From Branchiostoma floridae (taxonomy: Eukaryota > Chordata > Leptocardii > Amphioxiformes > Branchiostomatidae): 64,000 nt of DNA. This document shows, piece by piece, positions 47,971 to 64,000 of the stretch. The notes beneath the pieces are model-generated. The model saw only the letters and a program-made list of their open reading frames with translations. It was not told where the DNA came from and did no database searches. Numbering within the stretch: the first letter of the stretch is position 1; the number at the start of each line of letters is the position of its first letter. The DNA lies in the NCBI RefSeq assembly GCF_000003815.2, contig NC_049995.1, positions 3,216,788 to 3,280,787 of the forward strand, in the 5' to 3' direction. The translations under genes and the position numbers were made by a program.

Positions 47971-48306
47971 CAGGGCTCAAAATGCTTTTTTCTGCATACC
48001 TGCACTGGTGCAGGTAACATTGAAAATTCCCTGCACCAGACAAATTTTACCTGCATCACTTTGAATTTAGGAAGTATGTATCATACTAAAGTTGTTCAGG
48101 AACCATTGCTATTTTTTTCTTTTATACCTTATGCAACTTATAACAATCCAGATACACTTAAATCATAGGACATTTACATTTTTTGTATACATAAAACCCA
48201 GTACATGGACCAGTGCAGGTTAGGTGCAGGTAGACACCAGTAATACCTACACAGCTCCAATTTTACCTGCACTAACCTGCATATGCAGGTGGCATTTCGA
48301 GCCCTG
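47971..48306. mobile_element. CAGGGCTC-ended MITE, copy 2 (3' of the ligand-gated channel)
   Basis: Same family and orientation as 33742-34081 and alignable over its whole length. It lies about 100 bp after the channel stop codon and splits a stretch of AAACCAGT repeats, so it probably landed in the 3' untranslated region. Confidence 0.75.
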
Positions 48307-48578
48307 ACCTTATACTGTCATAAACAATTCAAACTGATGCAAACCACTTGAAACCAGTACAAACCAGTTTAATCCGGGAAAAACAGTTCTGAAGAACTAC
48401 ATATTATATATATAACAACAAAAGAATATGAAATATCACTCAGGAATGTAAACGGACATGCCTGCGGGCAGGCTGTCTTATGCATAGATTTATTTTCTAT
48501 ATACCCTCGTATTTTTCTATTTGTCCATTGTTACAAGTTGACATATTCCGAAAATAATTTCATCAGGTTGGTAGAACA

Positions 48579-48728
48579 TAAGACATCAGAGTTTTCTTTT
48601 ACACAACCAGTTTATCACTGGCAAGAAGCAGAACTCCAGTTAGAAGCTCTGAGGAAGATGTCTGACAGACATCGAAATGTCAACAGGTGGGATAAACTGT
48701 TTGTGTAAAAGAAAACTCTTATGTCTTA
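48579..48728. mobile_element. 150-bp foldback with hammerhead-like centre, copy 1
   Basis: Arms TAAGACATCAGAGTTTTCTT and inverse. The centre reads CTGAGGA, A, a 6-bp stem GATGTC/GACATC around TGACA, then GAAATGTC. See the copy at 54625-54740. Confidence 0.65.
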
Positions 48729-49526
48729 AGTTGATATATTATTAAGTAAAAGTATAGTTTGTCTGATATCTTTATATAGAATAGAAGTAGATTTGTCAAG
48801 TTCATCGATTTTCGTTTTACAAAGTTAAGTTAAAACCTTCAATGAGGCTCTTTTTGTTACCCTCATTTGATCATTAAATTATATAATTATACATCATCAT
48901 TTCAGTCTTTGCCTATTCAGATAAATCATACATAATTTCAGGATGTTCTCACCACTTTCCTACCATGAAACAACTCGTAACCAAGGTCAGTGCTGGGTTG
49001 GGAGTAGCCTGCATGGAATCCATTATTTTGGCTCCTGTTCACTTATCTGATAGCATAAATGATCTACAGATAGAGTTTGAGAAGTAGTAGGCAACCTCGG
49101 GGAGCAACTCCCAACCACAGATAACCTTGCTCACCTGTAACTAGCAGCCAACCATATTTCAAAAATTGTTGGAATGGTTGACTATGTCTGACAGGGGCTA
49201 AAATTTGTTTACTGAAGATCTAGTGTAGTCTTCTCGAAGTCATTGTTACAAAAATTTACATCTTAAGACCACACCTACTACTGTAACAATGTATCAACAC
49301 AAGATCATTACCTACACCTGCAATGGCACTTACTGCACTCATAAATACATTATAATTTCATCCAGATTATAAACAACATTGCCAAAAAGAAGAATGAAGC
49401 TGAGAGGTCAGAGTCGACATTTCCACACACATAGTTTTATGCATTATATGCATATGATTATTGAAGTAAGATTACATGTAATTGCAAAATTACATAACCA
49501 ACTTCAGTGTCTTGCGTGCTGATAGG
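48729..49526. other. Convergent intergenic spacer
   Basis: Lies between the 3' ends of the ligand-gated channel and ADPRH; AT-rich, nothing recognised. Confidence 0.45.
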
Positions 49527-56393
<6,867 letters not shown>

Positions 56394-56399
56394 GGCTGG

Positions 56400-58129
56400 G
56401 GGAAAAGATAAATGTCAAACTTCATTAATGAATGAAGACCTTTATTGCACATTTTTGCCCCACTGGGCTAAGTACAGATCACACGGTAAGAATCACATAT
56501 ATGTAACAATGGAAACAGTCATACACATCTATATATGTAGATGTGCGTCTAATCTATTCTAGGACATTCGACTTCCTCTCGCTTCTTGGTAATTGTATAA
56601 ATGTAACTAGCTGTATGGTTGGTTAGAGTTGGTTTATCAAAAGCTGTCAGGAATATAAATTTCTCTTTACTATTTAAGTATTTAAAGTGGGGATATTTAC
56701 CTAACACATAGCCAAATAAAATGCTCCTATCGCTATCATACAAAGGTTAATACATAGAAGGACAGCGGCCCAGCTGACTAGACAGGCTGACATACAACTT
56801 TCAGAAGTGGAGAAACATTGTGGACAGAGTACAGACCGCCCCTACGACTACCTTTAGTTACTAAGCTATGGGACTTATGATGATGATACAAGGGTTAACT
56901 TTTTTAGTTTAACCCTTTTGTCATGTGTTTGTAGTAGTCCTCTTTCACTCCAGGTTGTAGGAGGTCGGGTGGAAGCTGTTAAACTGTCAGCTGTACAAGA
57001 GTATTTAGCATCAAGTTTTATATAGTTCTTTTGTCCTGTGCCAGTGTTCATATGTGGCTCATTGACACTAGCTCCATGGTCGACCGGTCGCTTGGTGTGG
57101 GGGTGTTACTGTACCCCAGGGCTTTAGCCAGCTCGAAATTTTTTTCCGTCAGCCAATTACAATCGTCGTGAAAACCGCGAAAATTAATTAGAAGGACTGA
57201 ACTGAGACCTTGAAAAACGGGTTTTAATGAGATTATCGTATGCGAAAGGGCGCCGACACACATTGTTAACAACCATAACTGTTTAATAGCAAAACAAACA
57301 GTGTGTGGCTTTTACGGCCGTGGACGGCGTCCCCAAGCCACCTGTAGCTTCCACCAAGGATTTTTTCCCCTGCTGTACCCTGAGGACAACAAATTGTATT
57401 CATGAACTAATAAGCTTTTGGTCTAAATTTGAGGTTAAAAGGTAATCTATATCTCGGTAAGCGCACTCAACAGTTCCTGTATGGGGAAGCATCCATAGCT
57501 TGAAATCTTTATACTGAACGAGCGAAAACAAAATGGCACCCGCATCCAACATGTTGGACGCCCGTTTGAGGCACTTGACATGGTCACGTAAAAAAAAGAT
57601 TAAAAATTTGCGGTGGGCTAAATCAGGCTGTCAAAGGTGTCCTCGTAATCCCCACGAGTTGTTCTATCTGCCTTGTGAATCTCAAGCGATGGACTTTTAC
57701 GAGAAAGTATATATTTGATGTCAAAGTTGACCGATTTTCGACAGCTTTTTCCTATGGTTTCGCCATTGTTTTCAAGCCGAAATACGCACCGTATGGGGGT
57801 TTCGGGGTATCCGCTTAGTGGGCGAGGTTCAACTGTTTCCGGGTCACGCTATACCGTTGCGGCAGTCACTCGGGACCTCACTCGGTAGTGTACACAAGTA
57901 CTTTTGATGGTGCTGTCAGCGTTTTATCATGTTACGAAGTAATATTGAAATGTCTTTGAAGTATAAGACAGCACTATGATCTGCAAGGTGTTATTCCAAT
58001 AGGTTGCGTCGTGGGTAAAGTGAACTGTAGGTAACGTTACCCGACGAAGCCTTTTTGCATCTGACTATTAACTGTTGAAGATATTAGATATATTGCTCGC
58101 GCCTGACTGAGGGATTAACTAAGATTAGA
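56400..58129. other. Region 5' of ADPRH
   Basis: Should hold the untranslated first exon(s) and promoter of ADPRH, but I cannot place them. Short frames only. Confidence 0.4.
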
Positions 58130-58420
58130 ACAGTATATAGCTAATTAATAGCGAAAAAACGTGTTCAGAAGAGAAACTGTGCCAATTTGAATGACACAAA
58201 AAATAGCGCCGTAAGAATTGTACATATAACGTTATATAGCTAACTTGTAGCGGAAAAAGTGTTTAGAAGACAAACTGTGTCAATTTGAATGACACATCTA
58301 AAGGACCGTTGTGCGCTGCATTAAGTGTATACAGCTAACTAATAGCGAAAAACGTGTTCAGAAGAGAAACTGTGTCAATTTGAATGACAGACTTACAGAA
58401 CAGTAAGAACAAGAGTTCGT
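58130..58420 (+). repeat. Outlying copies of the ~90-bp palindromic satellite
   Basis: Three degenerate monomers with GTGTTCAGAAGA..AAACTGTG and the TGTGTCA / TGACACA core, separated from the main array by about 2 kb of other sequence. The main array is of the same orientation. Confidence 0.8.
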
Positions 58421-59639
58421 AGACCTCAGGCCTGCATGAAATGTATTGGGTTTCTGTAGACCTATTGTGTATTTTTGCCTTTTTGTCTGTGGTACGTGGT
58501 TGGAAAAATGAGCTTTTTACCGTGTTGGTTGTGCACCATGCAAAAGTCTGACTCTGAAATTCCATTTTCTGAATTTGTAAGTTTGGACAGAGATGAACAT
58601 TACTTATTTTGGATTTCTTAAGTACTGTATGTAACCAACCACAGTACTTTGAAGTTGTTGAGACGCTACCTTTTTTTGTCTCAGATGGCCCATGCACATG
58701 TAGTTACTCTGTCACATGATATACTAATATCTTCCTATTTCAATGTACTGACCTAATGCAGCTGCTAAGTCTCCTTGGTTTGTGTTCTTCCAATGATATT
58801 CATTAAAGATTTATTTCTGGGGTGTTATTCACTTGACATCGGAATGTTACTCGCATAATTTGACCAATGATACTTTTATCTGTAGTTCCATAGACATTAG
58901 ACAACATGAATAGTGGTAGCCCCCATGCAGCAGCAACAGTTAGTCCCCAGGGTGGTATGATATTTTCATTCAATCCATCCAACCCAAACCTAAATCTCCT
59001 GTAGTATCTAAGCCAAATTTAACAGCATAATTTACTATGAAAAATGTCCTTATAGATGGCAAGCTGCTGGCAATGGAAGCTTTGAAAAGTTCAGAAGCTG
59101 TTGTAGTCAAAGCAAACACCCAGCAAACATCCCCACAAACCAATGAGCAGTTGCTTAGAAGGGGAATTTCATCATATATTTGCCGCGACAAAATGCAACA
59201 AACGATACTGAATTTAAAACAGAACAAAGCTAAGCCTCCACCACTTAACCCTGCCTGTACCATAGATTAAGCAGGCCCAAAAACCAAGCGAATATGACTA
59301 GCCCAAAACAACAAATTACCTGAGTGTATACAGTATGGAAATGGCATTACCAAAGAAACAAAAAGAAACACAGGACAAATCATACACATACCTTTCTCTT
59401 ATGCCCACACTCTATACAGTTCTCCTCCACATTAGAAAATTGCATCTTCTTCTGTTTAAGTTCAAGTTCAACCATGATTGCCAACAGGGTAAAGGAACTT
59501 GTACCGGAACTTAAAACTCAGTACTATACAGCTCTAGAAACACCACAAAGAGTAATAAGCAAACTCCAATTATACCTGACCAACAGATATATAATCTGGC
59601 ACACTCCCGTCATCTGGCAAACTGTCAGTGCCACTAAGT
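58421..59639. other. Spacer between outlying and main satellite copies
   Basis: No gene recognised. A minus-strand frame at 58335-58697 (120 codons) starts in satellite sequence and has no known motif. Confidence 0.4.
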
Positions 59640-60400
59640 AACCTGATACATTGAAGGTGGCCCAGGCCAGATGATGGTTCTACACCCAACCATAATCTGT
59701 TTTTAAAACCAAGCAGATATTGGGAGGATGCCCCAACCACACTAAAACAGGGTCAACCTATACAGTATCAAGTTCAAGCACTAGGAGGCCCAAAATCAAA
59801 CCTGACCACCAGGACACCACAAACAACTCACGTACCAAATGGCAACACAATGGCACCTTGCGTTCCGGAGATACAGCGCACGCCCCGTGCCAGCACAAAA
59901 GGTAACCTAAAATGTCAAGTTCAAGCACCAAGGGCGCCAAAATCAAAATTGAGCATTATTCAGCCACCGCCGACACATGTGCCAAATATCATCGCGCCAG
60001 CACCAGCCGTTCAGAAGATATAACTCCGGAAACACCCCTCCCGGACACAAAATTCGACCTGCCGGGTCAAGTTCAAACGCGACAAGGCCCAAAGTCAATC
60101 CTAGGCAACAGGCAACAACCCCCCACCCATGCAACAAAAATCGTCGCAATCGCGCGTATCGTTCCGGACACACAACGCCAAAAGTGCCCCAAAAACACCA
60201 AAAATGCCACCTTCAATGTCAAGGTCAAGCGCCAGGAGGCCCAAAATCACACCTGAGTGTCAAGCCACCACCCCCAACCCACGTACCAAAAATCGTCGTG
60301 CTCGCACCATCCGTTCACGAGATACAGCGCCCTACATCCCCGGCTACCGAAAAGTTTCCACCAGCATCAAAACCATACCTGCATACATGCAGGTAACTAT
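59640..60400 (+). repeat. Degenerate ~150-bp tandem repeat
   Basis: The phrase GTCAAGTTCAAGCRCNAGG followed by GGCCCAAAATCAAA recurs at about 59767, 59909, 60065 and 60221, each time with CACGTACCAAA-type and CCGTTCRCGAGATACAGCGC-type segments. It is C/A-rich on this strand and not coding in any convincing way. It directly abuts the ~90-bp array. Confidence 0.65.
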
Positions 60401-60404
60401 AACG

Positions 60405-63400
60405 TTGTGTAGCTACATGTAATAGCGCAAAACGTGTTCAGAAGACAAACTGTGTCAATTTGAATGACACACTTGCAGATAGCGCAATAAGAAATGTATA
60501 TAGCAAACTAATAGCGGAAAAAGTGTTCAGGAGACAAACTGTGTCAATTTGAATGACACACTTGCAGATAGCGCAATAAGAACTGTATATAGCAAACTAA
60601 GAGCGGAAAAAGTGTTCAGGAGACAAACTGTGTCAATTTGAATGACACACTTACAGGTAGCGCAATAAGAAATGTATATAGCAAACTAATAGCGGAAAAA
60701 GTGTTCAGGAGACAAACTGTGTCAACTTGAATGACACACTTGCAGATAGCGCAATAAGAAATGTACATAGCTAACTCATAGCGGAAAAAGCGTTCAGGAG
60801 ACAAACTGTGTCAATTTGAATGACACACTTGCAGATAGCGCAATAAGAAATGTACATAGCTAACTCATAGCGCAAAAAGTGTTCAGGAGACAAACTGTGT
60901 CAATTTGAATGACACACTTGCAGATAGCGCAATAAGAACTGTATATAGCAAACTAATAGCGGAAAAAGTGTTCAGAAGACAAACTGTGTCAATTTGAATG
61001 ACACACTTGCAGATAGCGCAATAAGAACTGTATATAGCAAACTAATAGCGGAAAAAGTGTTCAGGAGACAAACTGTGTCAATTTGAATGACACACTTACA
61101 GGTAGCGCAATAAGAAATGTATATAGCAAACTAATAGCGGAAAAAGTGTTCAGGAGACAAACTGTGTCAATTTGAATGACACACTTGCAGATAGCGCAAT
61201 AAGAACTGTATATAGCAAACTAAGAGCGGAAAAAGTGTTCAGGAGACAAACTGTGTCAATTTGAATGACACACTTGCAGATAGCGCAATAAGAACTGTAT
61301 ATAGCAAACTAATAGCGGAAAAAGTGTTCAGAAGACAAATTGTGTCAATTTGAATGACACACTTGCAGATAGCGCAATAGGAAATGTACATAGCTAACTC
61401 ATAGCAAAGTGTAACGTGTTCAGAAGACAAACTGTGTCAATTTGAATGACACACTTGCAGATAGCGCAATAAGAAATGTACATAGCTAACTCATAGCGGA
61501 AAAAGCGTTCAGGAGACAAACTGTGTCAATTTGAATGACACACTTGCAGATAGCGCAATAAGAAATGTACATAGCTAACTCATAGCGGAAAAAGTGTTCA
61601 GGAGACAAACTGTGTCAATTTGAATGACACACTTACAGGTAGCGCAATAAGAAATGTATATAGCAAACTAATAGCGGAAAAAGTGTTCAGGAGACAAACT
61701 GTGTCAATTTGAATGACACACTTGCAGATAGCGCAATAAGAAATGTACATAGCAAACTCATAGCGGAAAAAGTGTTCAGGAGACAAACTGTGTCAATTTG
61801 AATGACACACTTACAGGTAGCGCAATAAGAAATGTATATTGCAAACTAATAGCGGAAAAAGCGTTCAGGAGACAAACTGTGTCAATTTGAATGACACACT
61901 TGCAGATAGCGCAATAAGAAATGTACATAGCTAACTCATAGCGGAAAAAGTGTTCAGAAGACAAACTGTGTCAATTTGAATGACACACTTGCAGATAGCG
62001 CAATAAGAACTGTATATAGCAAACTAATAGCGGAAAAGTGTTCAGGAGACAAACTGTGTCAATTTGAATGACACACTTGCAGATAGCGCAATAAGAAATG
62101 TATATAGCAAACTAATAGCGGGAAAAGTGTTCAGGAGACAAACTGTGTCAATTTGAATGACACACTTACAGGTAGCGCAATAAGAAATGTATATAGCTAA
62201 CTAATAGCGAAGTGTAACGTGTTCAGAAGACAAACTGTGTCAATTTGAATGACACACTTGCAGATAGCGCAATAAGAAATGTACATAGCTAACTCATAGC
62301 GAAGTGTAGTGTTCAGAAGAGAAACTGTGTCAATTTTAATGACACACTCACAGAACAGTAAGAACTATAATAACGTTATGAAGCTACATGTAATAGCGCA
62401 AAACGTGTTCAGGAGACAAACTGTGTCAATTTGAATGACACACTTGCAGATAGCGCAATAAGAACTGTATATAGCAAGCTAATAGCGGAAAAAGTGTTCA
62501 GAAGACAAACTGTGTCAATTTTGAATGACACACTTACAGGTAGCGCAATAAGAAATGTACATAGCTAGCTCATAGCAAAGTGTAACGCGTTCAGTTGACA
62601 AACTGTTTCAATTTGAATGACACACTTGCAGATAGCGCAATAAGAACTGTATATAGCAAACTAATAGCGGAAAAAGTGTTCAGGAGACAAACTGTGTCAA
62701 TTGAATGACACATTTATAGAACAGCGATGTAAGTAAGAACTGTATATATCAAACTTAAAGCGAAAAACGTGTTCAGAAGACTACCTGTGTCAATATGACA
62801 CATTATAGAACAAAGCTGTAAGAACTGTATATAGCAAACTAATAGCGAAAAACGTGTTCAGGGGACAAACTGTGTCAATTTGAATGGTACACTTGCAGAA
62901 TAGCGCCGTAAGAACTGTATATACATGTAGCTAGCTTAAAGCAGAAAGCGTGTTCAAGAGACAAACTGTGTCAATTTTAATGACACACAGAATAGCGCCA
63001 AAAAACTGTATATATATATATATAGCTAACTTAAAGCATAAAGTGAGTTCAGAAGACTACCTGTGTCGATTTGAATGACACACCTATAGAATAAGCACTG
63101 TTACAACATGTATATATATTTAGCTAACAGCGCAACGTGTTCAAGAGACAAACTGTGTCAATTTGAATGACACATTATAGAACAGTGCTGTAAGAACTTT
63201 ATATAGCAAACTAATAGCGAAAAACGTGTTCAGGAGACAAGCTGTGTCAATTTGAATGACACACTTACAGAATAGCGCCGTTAAAACAGTATATAACTAA
63301 CTTAAAGCGAAAAGTGTATTCAGTAGACTACCTGTGTCAATTTGAATGACAGATTTATAGAAAAGTGCTGTAAGAACTGTATGTAGCGTAAAACGTGTTC

Positions 63401-63550
63401 AGGGGACCAACTGTGTCAATTTGCATGACATACTCACATTATAGCGCCGTAAAAACAGTACATAGCTAACCAATTTTTAAAAAAAAACGTGTTTAGGATA
63501 CAAAATGTGTCTATGTGAATGACACATTCATAGAACAGCGAGGTAAATTG
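60405..63550 (+). repeat. ~90-bp tandem array with palindromic core
   Basis: About 35 head-to-tail monomers of 89-90 bp. Each has GTGTTCAGGAGACAAACTGT, then an inverted pair TGTGTCA / TGACACA around a 7-bp AT-rich loop, then CTTGCAGATAGCGCAATAAG and ATGTATATAGCAAACTAATA. Copies between 60.4 and 62.3 kb are nearly identical. Those after 62.7 kb are diverged and vary in length. Small frames read through the array are not genes. Confidence 0.95.
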
Positions 63551-63589
63551 ATTTTGACGAAAGCTTGCTCTAACAAAAACTTTTTCAAT

Positions 63590-64000
63590 CGGATGATCAT
63601 ACTATTTAATTATCGCTTTACTTTACTTGTGTGTCATATGAATTGACACAGTTGCCCTCCTAACAAAGTTTTCTGTTGTAAAATGGTTATATGCAGTTCT
63701 TACAGCGCTTTTCTTTAGGTGTGTCATACAAATTGACACAGTTTTGTGTCCTGAACACATTAGCCGTTAAGATTTAGTCATACATTTGTATACTATACGT
63801 TCGGCGCTATTCTACAAATGTGTCGAAACAAATCGACACAGCTGTGCTTTTGACTACGTTTTCAGCAATAAAGTTGTTAGGTACAGCCCAAAGTACACTT
63901 TTTACCAGTGTGTCATATAAATTGACACAAATTCTTTACTGTCCAACTTTTTTCCGTGATCAATTTTACACACGTTAAACAGCGCTTTTCTAATTGTGGG
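63590..64000 (-). repeat. Inverted continuation of the palindromic satellite (runs off the window)
   Basis: Four diverged monomers in the opposite orientation, with cores at about 63628, 63720, 63820 and 63910 of the form GTGTGTCATAYRAATTGACAC. Reverse-strand landmarks (CAGTTCTTACAGCGC, TGTGTCCTGAACAC) match the forward array, so the array folds back here. Confidence 0.8.

Noticed and set aside
60616..61964. Minus-strand frames of 62-63 codons in the ~90-bp array
   Set aside because: Each is the same satellite translated through two monomers.
60405..63500. CRISPR-like look of regular repeats with a palindromic core
   Set aside because: The spacers are themselves copies of one another and the genome is eukaryotic; this is satellite DNA.

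Overview
This is a eukaryotic nuclear window. Introns with GT/AG boundaries, tRNA-derived SINEs, LINE 3' ends, many miniature inverted-repeat transposons, microsatellites and a (TTAGGG)-like interstitial tract all appear. The gene set and the repeat style suggest an invertebrate deuterostome, most likely a lancelet (Branchiostoma). That organism call is an inference; no species marker was searched. There is one assembly gap of 100 N (24150-24249).

Layout. Bases 1-15060 hold no gene I can recognise. They carry microsatellites, one SINE, a LINE 3' end, short tandem duplications and foldback repeats, plus one promoter-like spot (CRE plus YY1-type motifs near 6236-6284). Bases 15070-29786 are a single 14.7-kb inverted-repeat structure. 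Its two ends are near-identical 284-bp modules in opposite orientation, its arms are long arrays of a ~189-bp satellite monomer, and it is flanked by a perfect 8-bp direct repeat (TCTGTGTG at 15062-15069 and 29787-29794). It therefore looks like one giant foldback transposon insertion. Bases 29795-57000 are the gene-bearing part, with four genes: POLR2K (RNA polymerase subunit, + strand, three exons, 31264-34291); a two-pore-domain potassium channel (- strand, single exon, 36289-37260); a pentameric ligand-gated ion channel (+ strand, ten exons plus a possible leading exon, 41077-47867); and ADPRH, ADP-ribosylarginine hydrolase (- strand, eleven coding exons, 49527-56393). Their introns and spacers are full of transposon relics. 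Several have clear target-site duplications of TTA (PIF/Harbinger-like) or TTAA. Bases 58130-64000 are a second tandem array, ~90-bp monomers with a palindromic core, whose orientation flips near 63.6 kb, so it too looks like a foldback that runs off the window.

The genes do not form one pathway. POLR2K and ADPRH are housekeeping or enzymatic genes; the two channels are unrelated membrane proteins. ADPRH and the ligand-gated channel are convergent, with 3' ends 1.7 kb apart.

The two most unusual items are the giant satellite-armed foldback element with an intact 8-bp target duplication, and the ligand-gated channel. Its predicted protein has neither cysteine of the Cys-loop and has almost no M3-M4 cytoplasmic loop, a layout otherwise typical of bacterial channels such as GLIC and ELIC.
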